A DNA stretch of 64,000 nucleotides from Misgurnus anguillicaudatus (Eukaryota; Chordata; Actinopteri; Cypriniformes; Cobitidae), in contig NC_073356.2 of NCBI RefSeq assembly GCF_027580225.2, positions 6,854,501 through 6,918,500 of the forward strand, read 5' to 3'. A program made the translations under genes and the position numbers. Positions 23,883 to 35,620 of this stretch are shown in pieces. How positions within the stretch are numbered: the first letter of the stretch is position 1; each line of letters starts with the position of its first letter. The notes under the pieces were generated by a model. That model was not told where the DNA came from, did no database searches, and saw only the letters and a list, made by a program, of their open reading frames with translations.

Positions 23883-24075
23883 TGGTCAAAATATGTACGC
23901 CAGCTGTCACTGGGGCAGTACCCTTTTAAAAGGTCCTAATATGTACCGCACAGATATGCACACATTTGGTATCAATATGTACCTTTGCGGTACTAATATG
24001 AACTCTGTAGGTACAAAGATGTAGTTTTTAAAAGGGGCCGCCCAGTGACAGCTGGAGTACACATTTTGACCATTT
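23883..24075. mobile_element. Short palindromic MITE
   Basis: The left arm TGGTCAAAATATGTACGCCA, continuing through GCTGTCACTGGG, is mirrored at the right by CCCAGTGACAGCTGGAGTAC and TTTTGACCA. The core is built from GGTAC/GTACC repeats. Related GTACCTTT-rich sequence occurs at 60908-61046 and 61229-61400. Confidence 0.8.
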
Positions 24076-25883
24076 TTCTGATCGTGCATATAACACATCT
24101 TGCCTAACAATTTAACCACTTCAGACCCTGACTCCACTGGAATGGACATCACAGGTTTTGTGGTTCAAACCAATAAAAATGCTGATCAACCAATCAAAAT
24201 AAGGCACACTGAACTGATTAAACACCTGAAAATCAGGTGGTATGGTATGGGCTATTTAAGGTTAGGGATTATTAACCCTAAAAATGAGCAATCGTAATAA
24301 TGATGCTTGTAAGCAAACGCCATAGATTTCCGACAAGACAAGATCGTTTTTTTTAGGAGTTTAAGATCGCATTACTAGGCTTGTTGGTGCTGTTAAGCTT
24401 AGAGATCAAGATATTTTCTGGCTGGTATTTCCTGCTATGGACAGAAAATATATGTTTTCCCCCCGTATTCTTTATAATATTTCTGTTATACTTTTTGCAT
24501 AACTAAATGGTGGATAAGCTAGCGTTATTGTGACGTGTGTGTAGACCTTTTTTTCTGAGGCAGACAGTGTGTGGATTTTGTTTGTCACTGTGATGAAAAT
24601 GGGTCAGGCTACAGCGTTTAATATGCTGCCCATGTCACTGCTAACTCTCAGACACGACACATAGCCTGGAATGAACTCTGTGTCCCACGTCTTCCCGTAT
24701 CTCGCTTGCAGCTCGCCTCTTTTTCATCTGTGTCTCTCTGGTTTTCATGATTTTGCTTTCCTTCTTTACCAGACCTTTAATGACTCATTATCGTCTCTTT
24801 ATTATTTATTTACCACCAGTGTCCTAGTAAAAAAAATCCTGAAAAAGATGTACAGCATTTCTATTGGGTTTTGGGATATCAGGTCCCCTCTATAAGAAAC
24901 ATCAATTGATGCTCAAAACCCGACTTGCAGTGCATTACAAGTGCATTATATGTTTACAGGAGCACATTTATCTTATATGCGCTAAGTTTGATTGAGATCT
25001 TTCTTTAAAACGGTCCATTTCTACCGCTACGACACTCACACATCACAGACTCTTTTAATTGGTTTAATTTTTCTCCATACTGATTTATAGCCGAATTTCG
25101 AATTCTTTGATAAGTCACTATTGTCTTTGATGGCTTGCCATTTAACTCCACCATTGTGGTAACAGTAACATTAATCTGTGCATTAAATTATGCCAATGAA
25201 AGGAGGATGGTTAAGAAAACCCAGAGGGAATGAAACATGGACAAAAAATTTTGGGAAAGGGGGGTAGGAACCAGAAAGACATGTGGTTGAAACGATCCTT
25301 TATACAATGTGAATAGATTTAGCTTTATGTCACAACCAATGGTCTGATTTTGGTGCCACCTCCCTTGAGTGAAGACATTTCAGTGTGCATACCATAGCAT
25401 TATATTTCATACCTCGTCATTATATGATTTGGCAAAAGGAAGTCTCAATGTTGAAATAAAACATAAAACACAGCTCTTCCTGCAAAACAATCCTGAAACT
25501 ATTTTTGAGCAGCAGCAGCAATAATGTTATAAATGCATATAAATAAGTTTACAACTTGAATGTAATGTAACGCAATTAAATAACTGTCTGTATATATACT
25601 CGGCACAGTATACTGCATACTGAAGCAATAGTAGGGGTAAAGTAGTGTCATTCTGAACAGCAGTCTTTGGCTTCAGGCTTCTCAGTATTTGTCTGGAGAA
25701 GAATGCAGCCCGGCCGGCTCACTGTTCACAGTCACGCAAACACACAGCCGCCCCTCTTTTATTTCCATCCAGTTCCCAAACTCATCTCTCTTTCCATTTG
25801 TGTCTGTTAACCGTTTAACATTTCTTCTTTTTGTAACATTTCCTTGACTTCCACTAGATATGGTCAAAGTAACATACTAACAC
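24076..25883. other. Intronic noncoding stretch
   Basis: No gene, repeat end or simple repeat could be supported over 1.8 kb. Confidence 0.4.
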
Positions 25884-26109
25884 TACCCTTACGAAATTAA
25901 CCATGGTTTTATTGTGGTTAAAGTGTAATACCATGTTTTTTGGTAAATTGATTACTATCAGCAAAACCATGCTTTTACTACACCAACCATGGTGTAAATA
26001 TGGTATTTGAAAACCATGTTTGTCATAACCATGGTTATTTGGTGGTTACAGTAACCATAGTTTTCTGGTTGTAACTGTAGTAAGACCATGGTTAATTTTC
26101 GTAAGGGTA
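25884..26109. mobile_element. Palindromic MITE with CCATGGTTA repeats
   Basis: The ends TACCCTTACGAAATTAACCA and TGGTTAATTTTCGTAAGGGT are complements with one base difference. AACCATGGTT variants recur inside. 226 bases, noncoding. Confidence 0.88.
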
Positions 26110-26114
26110 CTTCT

Positions 26115-26492
26115 ACACTGCGAAAAATGACTTTCTTACTTAGAATATTTGTCTTGTTTTCAGTAAAAATATAAAAAATTCTTAAATTAAGATGCTTTTT
26201 ATTGATGAGTAAAACGACCCAAGAAAATAAGTCTAGTTTTTGGACAAAAAAAAATATTGAACATTTTCTTTAAACACTAAATTCAAGAAAAATTCAAGAA
26301 AATTAAAATTAGCTTACCCCATTGGCAGATTTTTTTTCTTGTTTTATGCACAAAATCACTTAAATTTGATATTTTTGGTCTAAAACTAGACTTATTTTCT
26401 TGGGTCGTTTTGCTCATCAAGAAAAAGCATCTTAACTTAAGAATTTTTTTATATTTTTACTGAAAACAAGAAAAAGTCATTTTTTGCAGTGT
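26115..26492. mobile_element. Hairpin MITE, copy 1 (CACTGCAAAAAATGAC type)
   Basis: ACACTGCGAAAAATGACTTT at the left is mirrored by AAAGTCATTTTTTGCAGTGT at the right. The complementarity continues through TTCTTAAATTAAGATGC and the GACCCAAGAAAATAAG block, so almost the whole 378 bases form one hairpin. Confidence 0.88.
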
Positions 26493-26793
26493 ATGCATGC
26501 ATATTATTCTGCATAATATAGAATATATCCGGATAAACCGTTATGTCTACCAAAATGTTTTTATGGAAGAGATCCTGCAATGCAAAGCTTGACTTGACCT
26601 TTTATTTCCAGTGTGAACAAGGACTGTTCATATACAGTAGCACATTTAATAGGCAAGGCAAAGCCAGATTAATAAATAGAAGATAAAAAATGAAATAAAA
26701 ATGTATAACTAAAAATGTATGTTGAATGAATGCATGGACAGTTTTCACCCTGGAATGTCGCTGTTAGTGCACAGTGTTGACATCTGGAAGTTT

Positions 26794-27210
26794 CACTGCA
26801 AAAACGGACTTTCTTACTTAGTATTTTTGTCTTGTTTTAAGTACGAATATAAAACAAATTCTTCAATCAAGATGCATTTTCAATGCACAAAATAACCTAA
26901 AAAAGTAGTTTTTATAAAAAAAACCAAACAAACAATTTAAGTGAAATTTATGCATAAAACAAGCAAAAAACTTTTTTCTGAATCACTTAATTAAGAAGAA
27001 AATTCTTACCCAATTGGCAGATTTTTTTGGTTGTTTTAAGCACAAATTAAATTATATATATATATATTGTTGTTTTTTGTTTAAAAACTAGAATTATTTG
27101 CTTAGGTAATTTTGCTCATCAAGAAAATACATCTTGACTTAAGAATTTTTAGAAATTTGTATTAAGAAAAGACAAAAAAAAATAAATGAGAAAGTCATTT
27201 TTTGCAGTGT
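26794..27210. mobile_element. Hairpin MITE, copy 2
   Basis: Same family as 26115-26492: CACTGCAAAAACGGACTTTC at the left and AAAGTCATTTTTTGCAGTGT at the right, with the TTCTTCAATCAAGATGCA block inside. It is more diverged, with a TA run near 27054. Confidence 0.85.
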
Positions 27211-28213
27211 TGGATTCAAAATGTAAAAGTTATTGAGCGCCACTCACTGAATTATACATGCAGGTAATGAGGTCATGTGACTAATGTTTGAAATGTGTAT
27301 TGTGCTTAACATGTACTGTTTTACTATTTTTTAGGCTGTATTCAAGGAGAATACACTAAAGACAAACTCTCTCTCTAACCTTTCGGTAACCTAACTCTTG
27401 TTGGTTTAGTTCTTTAAGTGCCTGTATACTCTCTTATTCACCATTCACCTCTCTGTTCTCTCTCTCTCTCATCCTGTCTCCATTAATGATGTGCTCAGCG
27501 TGCCGAGCTGAATCTGAGCGATGCCCGCCGACAGCGCCAACTCGGGCGGAAAGAAACACACACATGCGCACATACACGCATATATGAAGTGCGACACATC
27601 GCGGTCCCTCGCTTATACATCACAGATGAATAAACGCAGACTGACACATTATCTCTCCATCGTATGTGCATTAGCAGACCTCAGCCTTTCAGAGTTCATA
27701 TACTCTATTTTAACCATGGTAACGTTACCCACAATGTACTCATGTTATTGTAAAAAAAGCCCCATATTGTGTATAGAAAGCATTGTGAGTGTGCACATGG
27801 GCTCAGGTGTGCAGTTGCACATAGCAGTGTCAGTACAGCACATGGCAGAAGTCAGAAACGAGATCAGGTCGTATGTCTTACGCTCAGAGTCTGATCACTG
27901 ACAGAAATACAGTCCACACCGCTCCGTATTTTTCTGCTGGATCACCAAAGCAGTGGAAAGGATCAATAGTTTGTTACAGCATCATTATAGGAATCCCACA
28001 GACAATAATGTGTTTCACTAATATACATCTTATTATGAATATCTGATACACATACCTGCTTAAATAGCACTTTAATGATTATTACTTAATACTGTTTTTT
28101 TTTAAAGTAAGATGCCACTTACAAATTACAATGCGTTTAATTTACACATTTTTATCGGTGTACGTGTTTCCTGAGGATCAAACTCAACACCTTTTTGCTG
28201 CTAACACAATGCT
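27211..28213. other. Intronic noncoding stretch
   Basis: It contains a short CT-rich tract near 27459-27480 and a CG-bearing segment at 27490-27620. The 126-codon frame at 27521-27901 has no recognisable domain and no splice context, so I do not call it a gene. Confidence 0.4.
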
Positions 28214-28620
28214 TTAAAGGAATATTACACTTTTATAAAAAATCCCGAAAAGTGACTTCCTATGTCATCCAAGATGTGTGACGCGCCAATGCGACCTTAC
28301 GTATTATGCAATAACGTCGAAAGGTCACACGTTACACATTTGCAGACCATTTTAAACAATAAACTGACAACGACATTAATTAGTATCATTCCACATACAA
28401 CAAGGTCAGAACGTTCCTCTTTCTCCAGGTCTTGTAGGACCTTTCGACGGGATAACATAATACGTAAAGTTTTGCTGCTGGGTCATTCGGCTAGTGCAAG
28501 ACGAGTAGTTGTGGTTTAAAATAGGGGTGTAACAATACATCGATTTGGATCAATGCATCGATAAAATTTCTAGCGATACAATGCATCGATGTCACACATA
28601 ATATATCGACATGAGGGACC

Positions 28621-29174
28621 TACACTCACCTAAAGGATTATTAGGAACACATGTTCAATTTCTCATTAATGCAATGGTGTAACGGTGTGGGTGATGCTTT
28701 CTTGGCACACTTTAGGCTCCTTAGTGCCAATTGGGTATCGTTTAAATGCCACGGCCTACCTGAGCATTGTTTCTGCCCATGTGCATCCCTTTATGACCAC
28801 CATGTACTCATCCTCTGATGGCTACTTCGAGCAGGATAATGCATCATGTCACAAAGCTTGAATCATTTCAAATTGGTTTCTTGAACATGACAATGAGTTC
28901 ACTGTACTAAAATGGCCCCCACAGTCACCAGATCTCAACCCAATAGAGCATCTTTGGGAAGTGGTGGAACGGGAGCTTTGTGTCCTGGATGTGCATCCCA
29001 CAAATCTCCATCAACTGCAAGATGCTATTCTATCAATATGGGCCAACATTTCTAAAGAATGATTTCAGCACCTTGTTGAATCAATGCAACGTAGAATTAA
29101 GGAAGTTCTGAAGGCGAAAGGGGGTCAAACACAGTATTAGTATGGTGTTCCTAATAATCCTTTAGGTGAGTGTA
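28621..29174 (+). mobile_element. Internally deleted Tc1-type element
   Basis: The inverted termini CACTCACCTAAAGGATTATT and AATAATCCTTTAGGTGAGTG lie within TA on each side; outer limits include the TA. The body keeps only the C-terminal part of a transposase. 554 bases in all. Confidence 0.9.
28770..29140 (+). pseudogene. Tc1 transposase C-terminal fragment
   Basis: The frame shows FEQDNASCHKA (second catalytic Asp region), then, after an in-frame stop, WPPQSPDLNPIEHLWEVVER with the catalytic Glu and the usual Tc1 tail ending shortly before the right inverted repeat. A second in-frame stop follows SKE. The N-terminal DNA-binding part and first Asp are missing. It is a different Tc1 lineage from 3160-4788. 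Confidence 0.88.
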
Positions 29175-29626
29175 TATTTTGACACTCTCCGTGTCCTAAT
29201 TCCTTGCATTTCCATTTATTTTTCATGTGCTAGTGTTAACAAGTGAATACAATGCAGCAACAAAGCGGTTGTAGCAGCAAAAAAACAGCGAAAGATGCAG
29301 AAGACGTTGTGACTGCTATCGGACGCAACATGCGGGTTTGGAAATATTTTATAGTTGGAAAATGGATTGGACAAACAGATTGGCAGAAAACCTTTCCCAA
29401 CACCAGCTGAAACACTGAAAGACTTTGACTGTGGCCATCATACGCTTATTTATTGTGACAATTTCCCCCTCATTATTTATTTTTCTTTATTTAAAAAAGT
29501 TTATTTTTTCTTAGTTTGTTGTTGTAAAGGTTTCAATTGGGTGCTCGATTGATGTGCGTGCTTTAGCCTGCTAAATGTTCCAATTGGGACAGAGATTGTG
29601 CCTTTTCTTTAAGAGTTTAATTATAT

Positions 29627-29876
29627 ATGAAGAGTTACGTTGCAAAACGAGATAAATCCGTTTTTAAAATTTTGTCAAAACATGTTTATTATTATGTTAT
29701 CATGTTATTATTTTGTTTTATGGTGCTACTTAGCTGTATTTTTTAATTTATGAAGGTTTTAATCAAAACAAACCAACTGCAGTTGAATTGATATTAATTT
29801 GAATGCACAACAAATAAGCGAGATTTCTGAAAAATAAAAAAAATGGAGTTATCTCATTTTGCAACGAAACTCTTCA
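29627..29876. mobile_element. MITE with GAAGAGTTACGTTGCAAAAC ends
   Basis: ATGAAGAGTTACGTTGCAAA at the left pairs with TTGCAACGAAACTCTTCAT at the right; the arms extend into GAGATAA and TTATCTC. 250 bases, noncoding, inside the hAT at 28522. Confidence 0.88.
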
Positions 29877-29950
29877 TATTTTGGTTGCATTCGTGAGTTA
29901 TAAAAATGTAACTGCTTAACTAGGCACGTAATATTAAAGTATTGATAAAT

Positions 29951-30728
29951 TATCTCTTTCCCCACCATTGACGAGTTATCTCGTCAATTAACTCTTTCGC
30001 CGCCATTGACGAGATAACTCGTAAATTAAGAGAAAACGCTTCCCTGCCAATGACAAGAATTTTTGGTTTCCACAATACCGCTATTATCCACCAGGTGGCA
30101 CTTCCGCAAATTTTACAACCCGGAAGTAACACCTCATGTGAAAGAGAAAGAACTCCGTGAATGTTTTAAAGATCGCTCTGCATCTGATCTCTATCAAAAG
30201 TCCTTCACAAAAATGGAATTATCTCAGCTTTTTGCTCAAAATTGGTTGTTTTTGAAGAAACCTACCCATATTTGAGAGGTGATAAAAGGAGAACTAATGA
30301 AGGTAGAATAAAACAGTTTTGTTTGAAAGCAGAAGGTCTTGTGACTTTTGTGAAAATCATGAAAAATGCTGCCGCTGGCTGGCAACTTTTTTTTAAAAAC
30401 GCTGGTGGGGAAAGAGTTAAGAGAAAACATTTGCATGAAAAAAATAACGTGTTCCTGATGAGGTTTTATGGTAATCTGTAATACCGCGATTATACACTAG
30501 ATGGCCATTTGCCCTTTTTTTCTTTTTTTTCTTTTTTATAAATTTTACACTCCATGTATGTTTTGATAATCATTCTGAATCTGATCTCTAACAAAATTCC
30601 TTCACAAAAATGCTATTTTAGCTTTTTGCTTAAAAAATTATTTTTTAAGAAAAATACCTATATTTAAAAAATATAGATAAATGCTGTCGGGCAACTTTTT
30701 AAAAAAAGGCTGGAGAAGCCTTTAAGTT
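29951..30728. mobile_element. Outer copy of the CATTGACGAGAT repeat family
   Basis: The left part (CCCCACCATTGACGAGTTAT) resumes after the inner insertion as GAGAAAACATTTGCATGAAA. Together they match the uninterrupted copy at 32531. The right limit is approximate; a 22-base exact tandem duplication follows at 30721-30764. Confidence 0.7.
29988..30420. mobile_element. TTAA-flanked MITE inserted in its own family
   Basis: The termini TTAACTCTTTC and GAAAGAGTTAA are exact complements with TTAA on both sides. It carries the family's CGCCATTGACGAGATAACTC motif near its left end. It splits the outer copy exactly at the TTAA of CTCGTCAATTAAG, a site intact in the copy at 32531. Confidence 0.85.
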
Positions 30729-30764
30729 AACCATACAAATCATTTAAGTTAACCATACAAATCA
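30721..30764. repeat. Exact 22-base tandem duplication
   Basis: A 22-base unit beginning TTTAAGTTAACCATACAAAT occurs twice head to tail without mismatch, so it is a recent duplication. Confidence 0.9.
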
Positions 30765-31127
30765 TAATTGGATGAAAGAAAAGTTCAATGTATTGTCAAA
30801 TATCGCATAGCTGGCGAATATAATCAATACTGTATCATATAGCAATGAACTGTCCGATTTACACCCCTAGTTTTAATGTACATAAAAGTATGAAAATGAC
30901 AATCGTTTTGCTAGATAATACACTTATTTCTGAAGCTGCATTGAAACTGTAAACTGTTACTAAAGTCCACTAAATGGAGAAAAATCCTGGAATGTTTTCC
31001 TTAAGAAAAATTAATTTCTTCTTGACTGAACAAAGAAAGACATAAACATCTTGGATGACATGAGGATGTTTTTATGAAAGTGTAGTAATCCTTTAACAAT
31101 TGAGCTTCAGGAAAACAGAATATGTCA

Positions 31128-31134
<7 letters not shown>

Positions 31135-31159
<25 letters not shown>
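31135..31159. repeat. (TA)n microsatellite
   Basis: Pure TA run next to TGTGTG, just past the right end of the large nest. Confidence 0.9.
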
Positions 31160-32430
31160 GCATGCTAGATCACGATAGTAGTTTTCTTTCATAAAATAAG
31201 TGATTATATAGTCAGTAGATGTGAGTCTGTTCAGTTGTTCGTGTATACTGAAGTGATATGTGAGTGTGTTTAAAGGCTGTTGAATATTCTGATTTTATGT
31301 GTTTGCATGTGTATAGACTTCAGCCTTTAATGAAGTTCTCCGTTAAGTCTCCCAAAGACTTCAGATTCCTCATAACCCCCCCACCACGCAGCCCCAAGCA
31401 CACACACAAACACATACACATACACACAAATGACCCCTCCCCCCAACCACAACACACACACACAACACACACACAAACACTTAAAACACACATTCCAAGC
31501 ATCCTCATTAGCAATTCATGAGCAGAGTCTCATTAGACAGTAAGTTTTAGCGCGGGCCTCTGAAGTCGATGGCTGGAGCTGTTATTAATATTTCATACGT
31601 CTTCCCATTGAGGAGCTAAAAAAAAAGAGAAGTTGCTTCGCTTCTGCTACAAAGTCGCTCTCCTCTTTTAGCCATCTTCCTCTATTTTCTCTTCTTTTTC
31701 CCCTTCGTTACACGCTTTTATGGACTGCCTCTGTCTTTGCCGCTCGGTTTCTCCGCCCCTCTCTCCTGCACGCGGACCCTAACTCAACCTGACTTAATTG
31801 GGCTGTCTTTGTTCGAAGAAATGTGGAGCTACCTTACGTTTTCCCATACATTCAGACCACTGAACGAGAGGAAACATCACAAATGAGATCTCTTCAGTAT
31901 CTCAATTGTTTCTCTTAGACAGCACCGAGATTAAATGGGTTAGTCTTGTGAGCTTTCCCAAAGAAAGACACCCTGGTAATAGCATCAGCTGTGCAGATTT
32001 AAAAAAGAGATCCAGGATGGTTTGCTAAGATTTGATCAGTAATTTTATAGCTCTGTGTATGCTATGGCTATGCTCGGCATCCACACTTACCCTCATAAAA
32101 AATGTGTCAATTCTACAGAGCCTGTTTTAGTTTGAAAACTCTGGGGTTGGGCTGCAGTGTAGATGGACCTTAACTGAGTTTTTTGTAAACAAAGGCCTGG
32201 CGACCCACCTTTGCTCTCTGATTGGGTCCTCTGGATCATTGTGTATCCTTCCCTGATTCGTCAAGCCCCTATCATGACCATTACGTTACCAAATGATTAT
32301 AATGACCAGCTGCAATGACTGTGTAAACAATAACATGGAGACAGAACTGCAGGCTGTGCTGACTTTCAGCAGTTCGAACGCTCTCTTTAAGCATATTGTC
32401 TGTTTATTCATGACACAAACACCCAAAATG
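31160..32430. other. Intronic stretch with a candidate conserved block
   Basis: The CA-rich tract at 31400-31480 is a simple repeat. The 31510-31930 segment is unusually free of repeats and carries CTGTTATTAATATTTC; it is a candidate noncoding regulatory block. No exon is visible. Confidence 0.4.
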
Positions 32431-32530
32431 AGATATTGGCTGTTTATCAATACTTAAAAAGCACATATTAATGCCGGATTCTGCAAAACCGTATACCAAT
32501 AATTAAACTTAACAACTACTTGACTAACTC

Positions 32531-33006
32531 TTAACTCATTCCCCGCCATTGACGAGATATCTCGTCAATTAAGATAAAACATTTGCATAAAAATAGTGTT
32601 CCTGATTAGTTTTTATGGTAATCTGTAATACCACGATTATCCACTAGATCCACTCTTACCCAATTTATAAAAAACTGAAGCAATAATTTTACACTCCGTG
32701 TATGTTTTGATAATCGTTCTGAATCTGATCTCTAACAAAATTCTTTCACAAAAATGCAATTATTTCAGCTTTTCGCTACAAATGTTGTATTTTTGAAGAA
32801 AAATATCCATATTTAAGAGTTTATAAGCAGAGGAAAAAATTAAGATAGGAATTTTTTAAAGTTTTGTTTGTTTGTTTGTTTATTGTATGTTTGAATGCGG
32901 AGGGTCTGTTCTTTCATTTGATATTTGTATGTTTATATATTTTTAGAAGAAAATTTTCCTGGAAGACATTTTGTGAAAAAAAAATTGTTGGCAAGGAATG
33001 AGTTAA
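32531..33006. mobile_element. TTAA-flanked MITE, CATTGACGAGAT family
   Basis: The termini TTAACTCATTCC and GGAATGAGTTAA are exact complements. Near the left end is the perfect 20-base palindrome TTGACGAGATATCTCGTCAA. Removing it restores GACTAACTCTTAATAAGCAG in the older host. 476 bases. Confidence 0.88.
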
Positions 33007-33042
33007 TAAGCAGTAATTGTGAGTATATTAAGGCAAAAGTAG

Positions 33043-33474
33043 TTAAAGGTGACATTTCGCAAGACTTTTTAAGATTTAAAATTAATCTTTGGTGTCTCCA
33101 GAGTACGTTTGTGAAGTTTTAGCTCAAAATACCATATAGATAATTATTATAATATGGTAAAATTGCCACTTTTTAGGTGTGAGCAAAAATGTGGGGTGTG
33201 TCCTTTTAAGTGCAAATAATCTGATCTCTGCACTAAATGGCAGTGCCATGGTTGGATAATGCAGATTAAGGGGCGGTATTATCCCCTTCTGACATCACAA
33301 AAGGAGCCAAATTTCAATGACCTATTTTTTCACATGCTTACCGAGAATGGTTTACCAAAACTAAGTTACTGGGTTGATCTTTTTCACATTTTCTATGTTG
33401 ATTAAAGCACTGGGGACCCAATTATAGCACTTAAACATGGAAAAAGTCAGATTTTCGTGATATTGTCCCTTTAA
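33043..33474. mobile_element. TTAA-flanked MITE related to 22406-23177
   Basis: The left end TTAAAGGTGACATTTCGCAA and the right end ATATTGTCCCTTTAA are flanked by TTAA. The body repeats the 22406 family, with CTCAAAATACCATAT, GTTGGATAATGCAGATTAAG and GGTTGATCTTTTTCACATTT. Removing it restores AAGTAGTTAATAGTTAG in the host. Confidence 0.88.
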
Positions 33475-33559
33475 TAGTTAGTTAATAGTGAGAATTGGAC
33501 CTTAAAAAGTGCGACCAGAATCATTTATGTACGTTTCAGGCCTATCTTTAAGGATTTAG

Positions 33560-33691
33560 AAAGTAAATAGTAATAAGTAATTAAATACGTTTTGAAGAAA
33601 GTAATTTAAACAGTAATCTAGTTACATGATTAAAGATGTTATTAGTAACTAGTAATTAATTACTTTTTTAAAGTAACTTGCCCAACACTGA
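33560..33691. mobile_element. hAT right-end fragment
   Basis: TAGTAACTAGTAATTAATTA, then AGTAACTTGCCCAACACTG, is the same terminal sequence as the right end of the complete element at 39689-40609. The left end was not found. Confidence 0.65.
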
Positions 33692-34347
33692 TTGCGATAA
33701 AATGCAATGCATCTCCTGGGCAACATGCGCATGCATGCGCAACCTATGCATACAAAGTATGTGCAGTTACAAGGTTAAAAGCCATTGTGCAGTTAAAGTC
33801 TACATTTTATAACACTGTGGCTGCCTTCACATGCAAGAAGCAAGTTAATATTAAAGCAATAAACTCTTTTACACTTGTACGTGCATGCCCAGTGTGCATA
33901 AATGTCATGTTTCATCTGTTTTCGGTCATGTATAGTGTGAACGGAGATCTTTTCTGAAACTAAACACCGGCTTAAAACGAAAATGTACTAATGTAAACAT
34001 AGCATGAGTAACACAACTTCTACAACCTGCATGCATCCTTGCCTTTTGTTATAGAGTATATGCTGAATCACATGCACAGTCTCAAACCCTGAGGGATTAT
34101 CAAACTAGCCTGAGACAGAAGGGAAAACTCTACAAAATAATAAAATATTTGTCATTTACATGTTGTTTAAATAAAATGTATATGTAAATGTAAGAACACT
34201 TGGCTGACAACAATGATGAATAATGTTGCTTTTAGCCTGTACAGTGGTGTAGATATCCACTTGCAAAGACTACGGTAACTGGACCATTTTAACCAGCCAA
34301 CTTTCAGTACTTATTTGTGTCTATTTCTCCAAAAAAAAAGAAAGAAA
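33692..34347. other. Intronic noncoding stretch
   Basis: Nothing recognised apart from short GCATGC-type repeats near 33730. Confidence 0.35.
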
Positions 34348-35303
34348 CTAGTGTTGTGGACAAAACCAAGACTGAGTGGCTAAGACAAAGACAAAGATAG
34401 GGCCAGACCGAGATACTGAGAGTTCTTAGTATGAACTTAGAAACATCAACAAGATGTTTTTCGTAAAATTGCTTAGGAGAAAATATAATCAAATGTTACA
34501 ATTGTGTCGGAGCCAATGGTGTAGTGCTTTCGCACTTTCTGCGAACCGAGTTCGATTCCCGGCTCGTGGTCATTTGCTAATCCCATACCCCTCTCTCCTC
34601 CTTGTACTTTCCTGTTCTCTACTGATTCACTTTTAATAAAGGCAAAAATGCCCAAAAAATATTACTTTAAATTATACAGTTGTACTTAAGATGTATAGTT
34701 AAGTAATCTGAGTAAAGTTTGTGTAAATTTCAGTGTTTAAGTTCATATTCAGGCTGCACGATTAATCGTAAAAAGATCACAATCTTGATTCAATTACCAA
34801 CACAATCTCATTCCTAACGATTCGTCTGTCTATTGAACCTTTGACAGAAATCTTACCGGAACATTAAAATATGCGTGAGTGCTATCGCGGAGTCAAAGGA
34901 GTCATCATGTAAAGGGGGATTTTGAATACAGATTTGGCAAACTTGAGCTTGGTTTGTATCAATTCAGATCCCTTCGAAAACTCACTAAGCTTGTGAAATG
35001 TCAGTTTTTTTTCTGAGGACAAATATTTGAGATGTATGAGTCTTTTGTTGGCATTTGTATCACTTATTTTCGGCACAATTTTAGTGTTTATATATGACCC
35101 GGTAACAAAAGAAATTATATAAGAAGTTATTAATTGCATTTAAAGATGAAAGCTTTACATCTAATCATATTAATGATGTTAACATATAATTCAGACAATG
35201 CACACAGTTGTGGTCTTGACTGGCTTTGAATATCGTCTTAGTCTAAGACAAGACCAAGACCTTTAAAAACTGGTCAGCGAATGGTCCCGAGTCCTAAAAC
35301 ACT
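34348..35303. mobile_element. Probable hAT-like element with nested SINE
   Basis: TAGTGTTGTGGACAAAACCA at the left and GGTCCCGAGTCCTAAAACAC at the right look like decayed hAT-type ends, with AAGACCAAGAC-like subterminal motifs on both sides. The body is interrupted by a SINE (34505) and a GGCTGCACGATTAATCG repeat (34752). No clear target duplication. Confidence 0.5.
34505..34656 (+). mobile_element. tRNA-derived SINE, shortened copy
   Basis: It begins GTCGGAGCCAATGGTGTAGT and contains a polymerase III B-box-like string, GAGTTCGATTCCCGGCTCG. It ends AATAAAGGCAAAAATGCCC. Compared with 37425-37595 it lacks about 25 bases after GTGTAGT. Not a functional tRNA. Confidence 0.8.
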
Positions 35304-35543
35304 GCAAGATTAAAATGTGTACATTTAAATGTTAAAATACAGGCTTATATGGAAAATCACCTGAAGTTCAAAAGCGGATTTATCTTAAAAAATGTTCTGT
35401 TTGCTTCACCATCCCAAACATTATTCATTATTTGTACATTTCCATGATGAAGCTAATGGCGTTGAAGTCTCCTGAGCTATAAAAGGCAAAAGCTAATGGA
35501 GAGAAGTGATACACAGACAGACAGCAGAGTGACGTCCATGTAG

Positions 35544-35620
<77 letters not shown>

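Larger units (their letters stand above)
28522..30869. mobile_element. hAT-like element nested in the TTAA shell
   Basis: The ends are TAGGGGTGTAACAATACATC and GATTTACACCCCTA. The flanking octamers GTTTAAAA (28514) and GTTTTAAT (30870) match at 6 of 8 positions, a decayed target duplication. Subterminal repeats (ATGCATCGAT) are hAT-like. No transposase of its own is visible. It holds three further insertions. Confidence 0.75.
28214..31096. mobile_element. TTAA-flanked element, outermost shell of a four-level nest
   Basis: The left end TTAAAGGAATATTACACTTT and the right end, whose complement reads TTAAAGGATTACTACACTTT, are matching inverted repeats. Both arms continue with ATAAAAA and an ATGTCATCCAAGATG-type string. 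TTAA flanks both ends. The body is interrupted by the hAT at 28522-30869. Once that is removed, only about 0.5 kb of element remains. Confidence 0.8.
32431..33510. mobile_element. Old MITE copy split by two TTAA elements
   Basis: The segments 32440-32530, 33007-33042 and 33475-33510 read as one sequence matching 39942-40183: shared GCACATATTAATGCC, TTCTGCAAAACC, AAGCAGTAATT and AATAGTGAGAATTGGACC. The left end is not clear. Confidence 0.75.

Noticed and set aside
24907..25880. Possible exon or repeat in the quiet stretch
   Set aside because: Looked on both strands for splice-bounded frames and inverted ends; none held up.
27521..27901. 126-codon plus-strand frame in the intron
   Set aside because: No domain, no promoter or splice evidence, contains CA-type low complexity.
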